DNA of 64,000 bases from Candidatus Gastranaerophilales bacterium (GCA_944326465.1 CALVEB010000007.1:1-64000), one strand, 5' to 3'. Positions 16,433 through 25,990 are shown, numbered from the stretch's first letter. Notes: generated by a model not told the origin, from the sequence alone. Numbers and translations are program-made.

Positions 16433-18055
16433 ATGATATATGCAAAATACTCCACAGTTATTATCGGAAGCGGCATCGCAGGATTATACTCAGCACTGAA
16501 AATAGAACAGCAAGTCGGGTTGCCTGATGGAATACTTCTGGTTACTAAATCAAAATTAGGCGAAAGTAATTCCAGATACGCACAGGGCGGAATGGTTGGA
16601 GTTATGAAAGAAAATAAAATGGATTCAACCGTTTCGCATATCAGTGATACTATCAAAGCCGGAGCAGGTCTGAGTGAATTTAATACCGTAAAATTTATTT
16701 CAGAAAACTCTGACGCGGTAATAAAAGATTTAATGAAGTTTGGTGTTGAATTTGATAGAAATGACAATAATGAATTAACTTTTACCCTTGAAGCAGCGCA
16801 CAGTGTTAACCGTGTTTTACATGCCGGAGGAGATGCAACAGGACGCATGATTGAAGAGGCATTATGCAAAAAAGTAAAAGAAACTTCCAATATTGAAGTT
16901 TATGAAAATACGGTTGCTGTAGAATTACTTGTTAACTCTGAAAAACAATGCCGCGGAGTGATTGTATTTAATGAAACAACTCACGAATACGAAACAATAT
17001 ATGCTCCTGTTGTAATACTTGCAACAGGCGGCATAGGCCAATTATACAAATATACAACAAATCCGATAGGAGCAACCGGCGACGGGCTTGCGATCGCCTA
17101 TAATGCCGGAGCAGTTATGCAAGATATGGAATTTGTGCAATTTCACCCGACTGCACTCGCCATAGACGGCGAAGAAAACAGATTTTTGATAAGTGAAGCA
17201 GTCAGAGGAGAAGGCGCAAAGCTCGTTGATGCCGACGGTGTTGAATTTATGCACAAGTACCACGAAAAAAGAGAACTTGCTCCGCGTGACATTGTCACAC
17301 GCGCTAATTTCAATGAAATGTTAGAAAAACATTTAAACAATGTGTATTTAAACGCAACATGTATTGACTCCAAAAAGCTTGCCAAACGTTTTCCTAATAT
17401 TTCAAAAAAATGTCTTGAAAACGGTATTGATATAGCAAAAGATTTTATCCCTGTAGCGCCTGCAGCGCACTACTTTATGGGCGGTGTAAAAACTAATATT
17501 AAAGGCGAAACTACAATACAGGGATTGTACGCAATAGGCGAAACTGCCTCAACCGGTCTGCACGGTGCAAACAGGCTTGCAAGCAACTCTCTTCTTGAAT
17601 GTGTTGTTTGTGCATACGAAGTTGCTGATGTTTTACGCACTATGCAGCTAAAAACGCCTAAACAAATTGACGCTGAAATTAAAAGGGTTATAGATGTTTA
17701 TAACAACGATTCCGATGATGTTCCGGAAGATATTGATGTAGCAGATTTGAAACATGAACTCCAAAATATCATGTGGGACTATGTAGGAATTTTGCGAAGC
17801 GAAAAATCTTTACTTACAGCAATTGAAAAACTTAACCGGCTAAAATTGAAATTCCATCGCAGCATAAAATGTTTCAACAGAGCCGAGTATGAATTTAAAA
17901 ATATGCTTACAGTAGCGCAGCTTATAGCAATTTCCGCATACAAACGCAAAGAATCCCGCGGCGCGCATTACAGATTAGATTATCTAAACACAAACGAAGA
18001 ATGTATTCACAGTCATTTAACAAAAGAAGAAGGAGAATTGAGCTTTGTTAACTAA
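16433..18055 (+). CDS. nadB: L-aspartate oxidase
   Basis: NadB oxidises L-aspartate to iminoaspartate with FAD, the first step of NAD synthesis. The 540-residue flavoprotein begins V-I-I-G-S-G-I-A-G-L-Y-S-A (FAD motif) and has S-S-R-Y-A-Q-G-G-M-V-G-V, A-G-G-D-A-T-G-R, D-M-E-F-V-Q-F-H-P-T, L-A-P-R-D-I-V-T-R-A and G-E-T-A-S-T-G-L-H-G-A-N-R-L-A-S-N-S-L-L-E. These are standard for NadB; the S-S-R-Y-A-Q-G-G form favours NadB over fumarate reductase/SdhA. AAAGGT precedes ATG 16433. It overlaps nadC by 11 bases. NadA is not in the window. Confidence 0.95.
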   Translation: MIYAKYSTVIIGSGIAGLYSALKIEQQVGLPDGILLVTKSKLGESNSRYAQGGMVGVMKENKMDSTVSHISDTIKAGAGLSEFNTVKFISENSDAVIKDLMKFGVEFDRNDNNELTFTLEAAHSVNRVLHAGGDATGRMIEEALCKKVKETSNIEVYENTVAVELLVNSEKQCRGVIVFNETTHEYETIYAPVVILATGGIGQLYKYTTNPIGATGDGLAIAYNAGAVMQDMEFVQFHPTALAIDGEENRFLISEAVRGEGAKLVDADGVEFMHKYHEKRELAPRDIVTRANFNEMLEKHLNNVYLNATCIDSKKLAKRFPNISKKCLENGIDIAKDFIPVAPAAHYFMGGVKTNIKGETTIQGLYAIGETASTGLHGANRLASNSLLECVVCAYEVADVLRTMQLKTPKQIDAEIKRVIDVYNNDSDDVPEDIDVADLKHELQNIMWDYVGILRSEKSLLTAIEKLNRLKLKFHRSIKCFNRAEYEFKNMLTVAQLIAISAYKRKESRGAHYRLDYLNTNEECIHSHLTKEEGELSFVN

Positions 18056-18875
18056 ATTTTATATACAGGATCACGTAAAAGCAGCATTGACAGAAGATAT
18101 TGGTTTTGGTGATATAACAACCGAAAATCTTGCAGAAGAAACCGATTATCTGGAAGGGGCGCTAAACACCAGAACTGACGGTATTTTATGCGGATGCGAA
18201 GTATTTAAAACGGTTTTTGAAATATTATCTAAAGATATAAAGATAGAATTCCATTTCAAAGACGGTGATAAAATTAAAAAAGGTGACAAAATTGCAGATA
18301 TATCAGGCCCGGCAAAATATTTACTGATGGGAGAAAGAGTCGCGCTGAACTATATTCAGCGGATGAGTGGTATTGCAACCGAGACTTCCAAGTATCAAAA
18401 TGCAATAGGTAATTTGCCTGCAAAAATTGTTGACACAAGAAAAACAACGCCAAATTTCAGAGCATTTGAAAAATATGCAGTAAAAACCGGCGGCGGGGCA
18501 CTACACAGATTTAACCTCTCTGATTGTGCTATGATAAAAGACAACCACATAAGGCTTGCAGGAACTATTACAAATGCTGTGGAAAAATTGAGAAAAAACC
18601 TTTCTCATGCCCACAAAATTGAAGTTGAATGCGATACTCTTGAGCAGGTAAAAGAAGCTGTTGCGTGTAAGGCTGATATAATAATGCTTGATAACATGAC
18701 TATATCAGATATGAAAACAGCATGTGAATATATTGCGGGACGCGCAATTGTAGAAGCAAGCGGAAATGTTAATTTAGACTCTGTAAAAACAATTGCCCAA
18801 ACAGGTGTCGATATTATATCCTCAAGTGCTATCGTTGCAAAAGCCCCTACTCTTGATCTTGCACTGGATATGTAA
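18045..18875 (+). CDS. nadC: Nicotinate-nucleotide pyrophosphorylase
   Basis: NadC makes nicotinate mononucleotide from quinolinate and PRPP. The 276-residue sequence has A-L-T-E-D-I-G-F-G-D-I-T-T-E, A-L-N-Y-I-Q-R-M-S-G-I-A-T, V-D-T-R-K-T-T-P-N-F-R and A-M-I-K-D-N-H-I, all conserved catalytic or PRPP contacts. The start is TTG 18045 inside the nadB end, with AGGAG about 9 bases upstream. The operon ends at the bidirectional terminator at 18921-18953. Confidence 0.96.
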   Translation: MLTKFYIQDHVKAALTEDIGFGDITTENLAEETDYLEGALNTRTDGILCGCEVFKTVFEILSKDIKIEFHFKDGDKIKKGDKIADISGPAKYLLMGERVALNYIQRMSGIATETSKYQNAIGNLPAKIVDTRKTTPNFRAFEKYAVKTGGGALHRFNLSDCAMIKDNHIRLAGTITNAVEKLRKNLSHAHKIEVECDTLEQVKEAVACKADIIMLDNMTISDMKTACEYIAGRAIVEASGNVNLDSVKTIAQTGVDIISSSAIVAKAPTLDLALDM

Positions 18876-18920
18876 AAATTTCAACTTATTTTGTTTGATA
18901 AGTATTTAATAAGTATTTAA

Positions 18921-18953
18921 AAAAGCGGTCTTGATAAAATCAAGACCGCTTTT
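18921..18953. terminator. Bidirectional terminator between nadC and tuf
   Basis: A 15-bp perfect stem (AAAAGCGGTCTTGAT and its complement) with an AAA loop, A-rich on one flank and T-rich on the other, serves both convergent genes. Confidence 0.9.
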
Positions 18954-18977
18954 AAAATTATCTGTATCGTAAACTAA

Positions 18978-20186
18978 TTACTCAATAATTTTGTCTACAA
19001 CACCAGCACCAACTGTGTGGCCGCCTTCACGGATAGCAAATCTCATACCTTCTTCGATAGCTACAGGAGCGATAAGTTCAACTTCCATAACTACGTTATC
19101 ACCAGGCATTACCATTTGACCGTCGAATTTGATTGAACCGGTTACGTCAGTTGTTCTGATGTAGAACTGAGGTCTGTAACCAGGGAAGAATGGAGTGTGA
19201 CGTCCGCCTTCTTCTTTAGTCAATACGTAAACGTTTGCAGTGAATTTAGTGTGCGGGTGGATAGTACCAGGTTTAGCAAGTACTTGACCACGTTGGATTT
19301 CAGTTTTATCGATACCACGAAGCAATGCACCAATGTTATCACCAGCTTGACCTTGATCAAGTGATTTTCTAAACATTTCAACACCGGTAACAGTTGTTTT
19401 CTTAGTTTCGCCTAAACCAACTAATTCAACTTCATCACCAACTTTAACAACACCACGTTCTACACGGCCTGTAGCAACAGTACCACGACCTGTGATAGAG
19501 AATACGTCTTCAACAGGCATCAAGAACGGTTTGTCTAAGTCACGTTCAGGAGTTGGGAAGTAAGAATCGATTGCATCCATCAATTCCCAAATTTTGTCAA
19601 CCCATTTATCTTCGCCGCGTTTGATAGCAGGGTTAGCTTGAGCAGCTTCCAATGCTTTCAAAGCAGAACCGTGGATGAATGGGATGTTGTCACCGTCGAA
19701 TTCGTAAGAAGAAAGAAGTTCTCTAACTTCCATTTCTACCAATTCTAACAATTCAGGGTCATCAACCATGTCGCATTTGTTTAAGAATACAACGAGGTTA
19801 GGAACACCAACCTGTCTTGCTAACAGGATGTGTTCACGAGTCTGAGGCATTGCACCGTCAGTAGCTGCAACTACGAGGATTGCGCCATCCATTTGAGCAG
19901 CACCTGTGATCATGTTTTTAACATAGTCAGCGTGGCCCGGGCAGTCAACGTGTGCATAGTGTCTTGCTTCAGTTTCATATTCTACGTGAGCAGTAGAGAT
20001 GGTTATACCTCTTGCTCTTTCTTCCGGAGCTGCGTCGATTTCATCGAATTTTTTCAATGCAGCTTGACCTGCAGCAGCCAATACAGCTGTAATTGCTGCT
20101 GTCAATGTTGTTTTACCGTGGTCAACGTGGCCAATTGTACCGACGTTAACGTGTGGTTTCGTACGTTCATACTTTTCACGTGCCAT
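18978..20186 (-). CDS. tuf: Elongation factor Tu
   Basis: EF-Tu carries aminoacyl-tRNA to the ribosome as its GTP complex. The 402-residue sequence has [10 protein letters not shown] (P-loop), R-G-I-T-I-S-T-A (switch I), D-C-P-G-H-A-D-Y (G3) and N-K-C-D (G4), then domains 2 and 3. The gene stands alone with its own promoter (20256-20284) and terminator rather than next to fus and rpsL. AAAGGAG precedes ATG 20186. Confidence 0.98.
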   Translation of the reverse strand: MAREKYERTKPHVNVGTIGHVDHGKTTLTAAITAVLAAAGQAALKKFDEIDAAPEERARGITISTAHVEYETEARHYAHVDCPGHADYVKNMITGAAQMDGAILVVAATDGAMPQTREHILLARQVGVPNLVVFLNKCDMVDDPELLELVEMEVRELLSSYEFDGDNIPFIHGSALKALEAAQANPAIKRGEDKWVDKIWELMDAIDSYFPTPERDLDKPFLMPVEDVFSITGRGTVATGRVERGVVKVGDEVELVGLGETKKTTVTGVEMFRKSLDQGQAGDNIGALLRGIDKTEIQRGQVLAKPGTIHPHTKFTANVYVLTKEEGGRHTPFFPGYRPQFYIRTTDVTGSIKFDGQMVMPGDNVVMEVELIAPVAIEEGMRFAIREGGHTVGAGVVDKIIE

Positions 20187-20255
20187 GAGATTAATCTCCT
20201 TTTTTTCTTTTACTTATAACTATAATACGAATTTGGTATTTTAAGCCATACTGTT

Positions 20256-20284
20256 ATTATTATATGCTCAATTTTTTTTGTCAA
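20256..20284 (-). promoter_or_regulatory. Sigma70 promoter of tuf
   Basis: Consensus TTGACA (-35, 20279-20284), 17-base spacer and AATAAT (-10, 20256-20261) on the minus strand, about 70 bases before the tuf ATG. Confidence 0.75.
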
Positions 20285-20336
20285 CATGACAATAAAAAAT
20301 CGGCAATATAAACTTTAAATAGTAATTTAACAGGCA

Positions 20337-20361
20337 AAAAGCCTGCTATCCGCAGGCTTTT
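20337..20361 (-). terminator. Terminator after nusA
   Basis: AAAAGCCTGC/GCAGGCTTTT hairpin with a 5-nt loop directly after the nusA stop and upstream of the tuf promoter. Confidence 0.8.
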
Positions 20362-20375
20362 CAAATTATTGTTAA

Positions 20376-21617
20376 TTATTCTTCTACATCTTCTGATGTT
20401 TCATCAGCGAGTTCTTCCTGCTGGAAGTCTTCTTCATCAAGAGCCTGCTGGTTCATTTCTTCTTCAATTTCCTGTTGAAGTTCATCTTGCTGAAGTTCGT
20501 CTTCGTAATCATCCTGAGGTTCTTCTTCCTCATAATTTTGCATGCGTTGAGCTTCTGCTTTTTCCATCTGGGAAACGCTCTTAATATCTATTCTCCAGCC
20601 GGTCAATTTATGAGCCAATCTGACATTTTGACCATCACGGCCTATAGCAAGTGACAATTGGTCATCCGGTACGACTACCATTGCTTCGTGAGCGTATTCA
20701 TCATCTGCCAGAATATCTACAGACACAACGCGTGAAGGTGAAAGTGCGTTAACAATGTATTCTACGGGATCTTCTGAATATCTTACGATATCGATTTTTT
20801 CGTTTTTCAATTCAGAAACAATTGTCTGGATTCTTGAGCCGCGCGGGCCGATACAAGCGCCTACGCAATCAACTTCAGGGTCATTTGACCAGACTGCGAT
20901 TTTTGTTCTGTAGCCGGCTTCGCGGGAAATTGATTTAATTTCAACGATACCGTCTTCAATTTCCGGTACTTCAAGTTCGAACAATTCTTTAACGATTTCG
21001 GCATGTGCGTGAGAAACGATTACCTGCGGCAATCTGGTTGTTTCTTTTACATTAAGCACGAAAACTCTGATTCTGTTGCCCGGTTTGTAATATTCGCCCG
21101 GAATTTGTTCTTTATAAGGCATAATCGCGTCGCATTTTCCGATATTAACAATAACGTTTCTATTTTCAACGCGTTGGATAATACCTGTTGTGAGGGTGCC
21201 TTTTTTATCCAAAAATTCCTGCATAACAAGATTTTTTTCTGCTTCTCTGATTCTTTGTGTAATAACCTGTTTAGCTGCCTGAGCGGCGATACGGCCGAAT
21301 TGTTCAGGAGTTACCTCAATTTTAACTTCATCGCCGACTTCTACATCTTCAACAATTTCTTTTGCTTCAGCAAGTGAGATTTGTTCTTCTTCATCTTCTA
21401 CTGAATCTACGACCAATTTCGTTTTAAAAACGCCGATTTCGCCTGATTGTTCATCAAGAATTGCCTCAATGTTATCTGCTTCTTTAATACGCATATTTTT
21501 CTTATATGCGGTTACCATTGCGTCACACAATGATGTTACCAATACCTCTTTCGGTATTCCTTTTTCTCTTTCCAGTTCTTCGCATGCTTCAAATAATGCT
21601 GTTCCAATTTTGATCAT
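20376..21617 (-). CDS. nusA: Transcription termination/antitermination factor NusA
   Basis: NusA binds RNA polymerase and nascent RNA and controls pausing and termination. The 413-residue sequence has an N-terminal polymerase-binding domain, an S1 domain (T-L-T-T-G-I-I-Q-R-V-E-N-R-N-V-I-V), KH1 with G-P-R-G-S-R-I-Q and KH2 with G-R-D-G-Q-N-V-R-L-A. It ends in a Glu/Gln/Asp-rich acidic tail of about 65 residues, longer than usual, in place of Helix-hairpin repeats. Upstream is rimP, the usual partner, but an S23-type cassette lies between them. infB does not follow; a terminator does. Confidence 0.96.
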   Translation of the reverse strand: MIKIGTALFEACEELEREKGIPKEVLVTSLCDAMVTAYKKNMRIKEADNIEAILDEQSGEIGVFKTKLVVDSVEDEEEQISLAEAKEIVEDVEVGDEVKIEVTPEQFGRIAAQAAKQVITQRIREAEKNLVMQEFLDKKGTLTTGIIQRVENRNVIVNIGKCDAIMPYKEQIPGEYYKPGNRIRVFVLNVKETTRLPQVIVSHAHAEIVKELFELEVPEIEDGIVEIKSISREAGYRTKIAVWSNDPEVDCVGACIGPRGSRIQTIVSELKNEKIDIVRYSEDPVEYIVNALSPSRVVSVDILADDEYAHEAMVVVPDDQLSLAIGRDGQNVRLAHKLTGWRIDIKSVSQMEKAEAQRMQNYEEEEPQDDYEDELQQDELQQEIEEEMNQQALDEEDFQQEELADETSEDVEE

Positions 21618-21664
21618 TTCTTTTGCCTTTCTTATTTTTTGTAGTACGTAGTTTTTCTTTTGTT

Positions 21665-22188
21665 TTGAAGGGAATTAGGAAATAGGGGAATAAGGGAATA
21701 AGTTCGTTACATTAAGTTACTCCCTTACTCTTTTCCTTATTTTGAAAATAACTTTTTAATCCTATCAGTAATGCTTGCACATGCCTGAATTGTTCTAATA
21801 ATTGTTCATAAATTTCATTTGTCACAAAATTCAATTCTTTTGCTATTAATAATTGTGTGTCAACCTCGGCTAAAGACCCCAAAGCAATATCTACAAACCT
21901 TGAAGTTTCTTTATCAGAATTTCTGGCATTCCCCTCTGCTATATTTGAAGGTATCGATACCACAGCACGTCGCAGTTGCATAACCAGACCAAACTGCTCA
22001 CTTGAAGGAAATTTTGCAGTAACTTCATATATGTTTTTTACCAATTCTATCGATTTTTTATAAACTTCTAAATCTTTATGATACATTTTCTTTTTTCCTA
22101 TATAAGAACAAATAATTTAAACTTTTGACCGGAATAACTTTTGTAATGAACTTATTCCCCTATTTCCTTATTCCCTTATTCCCTTCAA
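21665..22188 (-). mobile_element. S23-type gene cassette bounded by ~55-bp inverted repeats
   Basis: Both ends start TTGAAGGGAAT and run inward through GGGAATAA/GGAAATAGGGG units to AAGTTC(G/A)TTACA and AAGTTA. The right end forms the rimP stop codon (the TGA is inside TTGAAGGG). The cassette separates rimP from nusA and carries one gene on the operon strand. Related arms occur at 298-402, 528-600 and 24489-25065. Mobility is inferred from the inverted ends and position. Confidence 0.6.
21712..22086 (-). CDS. S23/IVS-type four-helix-bundle protein
   Basis: The 124-residue helical protein begins Y-H-K-D-L-E-V-Y-K-K-S-I-E-L-V and contains L-R-R-A-V-V-S-I-P-S-N-I-A-E-G-N-A-R, the hallmark of the four-helix-bundle family (TIGR02436). 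This family was first found in intervening sequences of 23S rRNA genes and is structurally related to the Avd protein of diversity-generating retroelements. A nucleic-acid-binding role is assumed for the family. No reverse transcriptase or variable repeat is nearby. It lies within inverted repeats between rimP and nusA and probably moves with them. Confidence 0.85.
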   Translation of the reverse strand: MYHKDLEVYKKSIELVKNIYEVTAKFPSSEQFGLVMQLRRAVVSIPSNIAEGNARNSDKETSRFVDIALGSLAEVDTQLLIAKELNFVTNEIYEQLLEQFRHVQALLIGLKSYFQNKEKSKGVT

Positions 22189-22667
22189 TCCATATACAGC
22201 TTAGCGGATTGAATATTTTCCTTCGGGATGAGTAGCTCCTGACCGTCGTCAAACCTGAATAGCCTTAAGCCTTCGTTTGTATCATAATCAAGAATTTCAC
22301 CCTTAAAGATTTTCTCGGTTTCACCTTCCAGCGGCACCTTTAACTTGACACTAATCCGACGCCCCTTGAATATTATAAATTCCTTCTCAGACTTGAACTT
22401 CCGCTCCAACCCCGGAGACGAAACCTCCAGATAGTACTTTACAGGAATAAGTTCATCCAGAAAATCACTCAAACTCCGCGTTACACGCTCACAATCGTCC
22501 AGCGTAACATCCTTTTCTCCGGAATATAAATATATCCTCAAAAACCAGCGGTGATTCTCCTTTACAAACTCAATCTCCACAGGTATAAATCCAAAACGCA
22601 TAGCCGTATTCTCTATTAACGGTGTAACCTTCTCTAATACTTCATGCCTATTTATATCCTGCTTCAT
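22185..22667 (-). CDS. rimP: Ribosome maturation factor RimP
   Basis: RimP assists 30S subunit assembly. The 160-residue sequence has the N-terminal domain (L-R-I-Y-L-Y-S-G-E-K-D-V-T-L-D-D-C-E-R-V-T-R-S-L) and L-E-V-S-S-P-G-L-E-R, the family signature, followed by an Sm-like C-terminal domain. It is the first gene of the usual rimP-nusA pair. Its final codons run into the end of the S23 cassette, which supplies the stop; the original C-terminus may have differed by a few residues. Confidence 0.94.
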   Translation of the reverse strand: MKQDINRHEVLEKVTPLIENTAMRFGFIPVEIEFVKENHRWFLRIYLYSGEKDVTLDDCERVTRSLSDFLDELIPVKYYLEVSSPGLERKFKSEKEFIIFKGRRISVKLKVPLEGETEKIFKGEILDYDTNEGLRLFRFDDGQELLIPKENIQSAKLYMD

Positions 22668-22693
22668 GACACCCTGCCTTCCTGTCTTTAGTG

Positions 22694-22722
22694 AAAAAAG
22701 AACGGGGCTGCCCGTTCTTTTT
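22694..22722 (-). terminator. Terminator after the coiled-coil gene
   Basis: AAAAAAGAACGGG/CCCGTTCTTTTT hairpin with GCTG loop in the gap between the coiled-coil gene and rimP. Confidence 0.85.
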
Positions 22723-22810
22723 ATCTAAGACACTACTGTCTATACCTTTATTATACAATAACCGGAAGTAAAAGTAAAGCGTATGTTAATATATTGTTAA
22801 GTTTTATCTT

Positions 22811-24301
22811 TTATGACTGCTGGCTCTTCATTTTCTCCATATCAAGATTGCCTTTATCATCAACAGGAAGCGTTCCGTCTTTTACCATCTGTTTGACAAC
22901 TCCGGCTGCAACATCACCGCCTGCTGAAATATACATTGACGCATTGCCCATGTTCTTGACTTCATATTTCTTACCCTTACTGTTTTCAAATGAAGTCGTT
23001 CCTGCATCCTGCAATGATGATAATGCTGTCTTCATCTCACTCTTCAAGCCGGCAATTTCCTTGCTTATTTCTTCGCGTTTCTGAACATCTTTGTCATCGT
23101 TGCCTTTGATACCTTGCATTTTTTTGTTCAACTTGTCAATTTCTTTCATATTCTTGCCAAGCTGCCCATCCTGCTCTTTTGCAAGATCATATTTCTTATC
23201 CTTAATCTCGCCTTCAAATTCTTTTAAATCTTTTATTGCGGATTGTTGAGCTTTAAGGTCAGTAAGAAGCTGTGTACAATCTTTATTCAACTGGTCAACT
23301 GCATCCTCAGCTTTATCAACCTGTTCTTTTTGTTTTTCAAGTTTTTCTATCTTAGCTTTGCAATCTGCAATCTGCTGATCAAGATTTGCCGGTGCGCCTT
23401 CTTTGCCCTGCTGCGCTTCTAAACGTTCTAATTGACCGTTAAGTGATTCAATACCCTGATCAATTGCACCGCGTCTTTCTGAAATCTTAGCTTTCGCATC
23501 TGTTAAATCTTTCTGCTGGAAGTCTTCCACTTCACCCATATCTTTTTCAACAGAGTTTGCACTTGCATCCAGATCATCAGGATTCAAGGTTTCTAATTTC
23601 AACGCATTTGTATCCAGCGTAACTCCTGCAAGTTTAAGTCCGTCCTGAACTCCGTCTTGCTGCAATGCTTCTGCTGCTTTAGATGAAATATCTATCTTCT
23701 GATAATCAGATGCCATACTTGCCTTCTTGGCATCAGCCTGACTTTCCAGTGATGAAATTTCACTGAACGAAGATGCACTGTCAAGCGCACCGCTCAATGC
23801 ACCGGTTGATGTAGGTATTTTCTGGAATAAGTCTTTGATACCTTCTTTTGCTTTATCTATAGCACCGGATTCATCCAGTTTATTATACAGTTCAATACCA
23901 CCGGCAACAAGTGTTGCTATACCTGTTGCGGTTTCCAGTCCGCTGGTTTTATTTGTATGAGTACATTCGTTGCCGCCTGTATTAATAACAATAGGTCTTA
24001 CAACAGAACCTGAACCGTTTCCTGCACGTAAATCTGAAGAATCAACATTTAAACGTATTCTGCCGTCAGAACCCATTTCATAACCGAATTTACCAAGGCG
24101 TGAATTAGCTCCGGTTGCATACATATTAGTTGTTCTGACAGAACTTGAACTTGAGAATGTATTTGCACGAGTAGATGCTGATAAGTTTTTCTTAGCAGCA
24201 GACCAGTTGTCATAAGTGTTGCTATTATTGGTTATTTTACCGGTAGCATCACGTGTGACTTTGTATTTAGTTGTACAAGATTGTAATCCTGGTACAGTCA
24301 T
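22811..24301 (-). CDS. Large coiled-coil protein of unknown function
   Basis: I do not recognise this 496-residue protein. Residues 1-120 are Ser/Thr/Asn-rich. A small-residue hydrophobic stretch (T-A-T-G-I-A-T-L-V-A-G-G-I) lies near 125, and residues 190-430 form long Glu/Lys/Gln/Asp-rich coiled coils. The C-terminus has N-M-G-N-A-S-M-Y-I-S-A-G-G-D-V. No signal peptide is seen. The style resembles the smaller 166-residue protein at 56300-56800, which is also Ser-rich at the start and helical later. It is monocistronic with a terminator. Export by a non-Sec route or an internal scaffold are both possible. Confidence 0.6.
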   Translation of the reverse strand: MTVPGLQSCTTKYKVTRDATGKITNNSNTYDNWSAAKKNLSASTRANTFSSSSSVRTTNMYATGANSRLGKFGYEMGSDGRIRLNVDSSDLRAGNGSGSVVRPIVINTGGNECTHTNKTSGLETATGIATLVAGGIELYNKLDESGAIDKAKEGIKDLFQKIPTSTGALSGALDSASSFSEISSLESQADAKKASMASDYQKIDISSKAAEALQQDGVQDGLKLAGVTLDTNALKLETLNPDDLDASANSVEKDMGEVEDFQQKDLTDAKAKISERRGAIDQGIESLNGQLERLEAQQGKEGAPANLDQQIADCKAKIEKLEKQKEQVDKAEDAVDQLNKDCTQLLTDLKAQQSAIKDLKEFEGEIKDKKYDLAKEQDGQLGKNMKEIDKLNKKMQGIKGNDDKDVQKREEISKEIAGLKSEMKTALSSLQDAGTTSFENSKGKKYEVKNMGNASMYISAGGDVAAGVVKQMVKDGTLPVDDKGNLDMEKMKSQQS

Positions 24302-24488
24302 ACTCGCTCTCTTTTCTTTTACTTCTTACATATATAAACAGTTTTAGAATCAAGCAATTTCATAAAATCCCTCAATCGTTACAAAAGTTTACATCCTCTA
24401 AACACATGCCAGATGTGAATTTCGACCCTTATATTATTATGCCCGTATTTTTAGAAAATAAATCACTTTTGAAGTGAGTGGTTTTAAC

Positions 24489-25012
24489 GGGAATAAGGAA
24501 ATAGCGGATTTGCGGACGGACGGAGCGCGAGCCGGCAGAGGGCGAAACGGCGACGCGAAGGCGGCGGCGTTGCAGACCCGTTTAACGCCGGCGAGTAAGA
24601 CAGCGAAGCGAGTCCGGATAGCGAACGGAACGAGCCGGCTGGAGCAACGCTCCTCAGGCGAGTCTCCGTGAGCGTGGAGCAAATCCAAGACAGGGAAATA
24701 AGGGAATAAGTTCGTTTCAAAATTAGGCAATTCAAGATTTATGCATTGCCTGTTTTTAAAGGGAATAAGGAAATAGCGGATTTGCGGACGGACGGAGCGC
24801 GAGCCGGCAGAGGGCGAAACGGCGACGCGAAGGCGGCGGCGTTGCAGACCCGTTTAACGCCGGCGAGTAAGACAGCGAAGCGAGTCCGGATAGCGAACGG
24901 AACGAGCCGGCTGGAGCAACGCTCCTCAGGCGAGTCTCCGTGAGCGTGGAGCAAATCCAAGACAGGGATATAAGGGAATAGGTTCGTTTCAAAATTAGGC
25001 AATTCAAGATTT
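24489..25012. repeat. 272-bp GC-rich repeat, two tandem copies
   Basis: Copy one starts at 24489 and copy two at 24761; the second runs to about 25012. They are almost identical (A/T and A/G changes near 24690/24969). The central part is far more GC-rich than the rest of the window and full of GCGAAGCG- and GAGCCGGC-like palindromes. It starts GCGGATTTGC and ends GCAAATCC, so its ends are inverted. GGGAATAA arms flank each core. Open frames inside it are not genes. Confidence 0.85.
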
Positions 25013-25456
25013 GCAGCGTGGCCTGATAAATGTAAACCCCTTATTCCCTTATTCCCTTTTATTAACAACATTTACAAACTGAACCATGTTCAAATGGCGT
25101 AGCCGCAAGTATTACAGAATTTGCAAGTGTTTTTAACATTAACTTTACAAAAATTATGTAAATTTTTTCCAAAAAAACTTTTTTGGCTGTAACCTGCTCA
25201 AAACAACTATCTTGAACTTTACAAAAAAACATATTGTAAAAAGATTGGCATGGAGTGTCAAAAATACATTTCTTTTTTTTTGTTTTGGACTATGATGAAT
25301 GTACAAATCTTGGGAGTCGGGGATTTGTTGGATAAAGAGACTATATCTATCAATCCTTAGCTCGATATATTAATCCATCCTGAGAACGATTAAAAGCTTC
25401 ACGCAATCGTTTAAAATATGGATAGAGATAATAGTTATTATTTGGAGGATGATGAA
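25013..25456. other. Intergenic region before the corrinoid adenosyltransferase gene
   Basis: It contains a further TTATTCCC arm (25035-25062), AT-rich DNA, a TATGAT box near 25290 and a hairpin ACAAATC...GATTTGT at about 25302-25328. No B12-box-like sequence was seen. No ORF seems real. Confidence 0.4.
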
Positions 25457-25990
25457 GTGTTAGAGCACGGTTACATACAAATCTACACAGGAGACGGCAA
25501 AGGCAAAACAACAGCTTCACTCGGATTAGCACTCAGAGCACTGGGACACGGCTGGAAAGTTTTGATCATACAGTTCACCAAAGGCGACAGCGCAACATCT
25601 TACGGCGAAATCGTCACTTCATCAAAATTTTTGCCAAATCTGGATGTTGTTCAGTTCGGCATGGATAGAGTATGCTACTCTCACAATGTTTGTATGGATG
25701 ATTTCAAAGAAGCCAAAAGAGGCTGGGAATTTGCAAAACAAGCTATTAATTCAGGTAAATATCAGCTTATTATTCTTGATGAAATTAACATCTGCACTGC
25801 TATGAATATGATTAAAGTAAGCGATGTAAAAGAAACTTTACTTCACAAACCGGAGAATTTGGAGATAGTTTTAACCGGACGCTATGCTCACCCTGAACTA
25901 AAAGCTATGGCTCATCTTGTTACTGAAATGAAGCCTATTAAACATTACTTTGATATGGGTGTTATGGCAAGACAGGGTATAGAATATTAA
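25457..25990 (+). CDS. cobO: Corrinoid adenosyltransferase (CobO/BtuR type)
   Basis: This enzyme adds the adenosyl group from ATP to cob(I)alamin. The sequence has Y-I-Q-I-Y-T-G-D-G-K-G-K-T-T-A with the inverted-type P-loop of the CobA/CobO family, A-L-G-H-G-W-K-V-L-I-I-Q-F-T-K-G and L-I-I-L-D-E-I-N-I. I choose GTG 25457 (177 residues), with GGAGG 8 bases upstream; an ATG at 25418 lacks a site. No other cobalamin gene is nearby, so salvage rather than synthesis is likely. A terminator follows at about 26076-26108. Confidence 0.9.
   Translation: MLEHGYIQIYTGDGKGKTTASLGLALRALGHGWKVLIIQFTKGDSATSYGEIVTSSKFLPNLDVVQFGMDRVCYSHNVCMDDFKEAKRGWEFAKQAINSGKYQLIILDEINICTAMNMIKVSDVKETLLHKPENLEIVLTGRYAHPELKAMAHLVTEMKPIKHYFDMGVMARQGIEY

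Noticed and set aside
21712..22086. Avd protein of a diversity-generating retroelement
   Set aside because: The four-helix protein is related, but there is no reverse transcriptase, template repeat or variable repeat nearby.
24474..25071. Several 60-110-codon ORFs in the GC-rich repeat
   Set aside because: Present in both repeat copies, high-GC frame effect, no ribosome site.
25013..25456. Cobalamin riboswitch before the adenosyltransferase
   Set aside because: No B12-box-like sequence or the expected multi-stem layout was seen.
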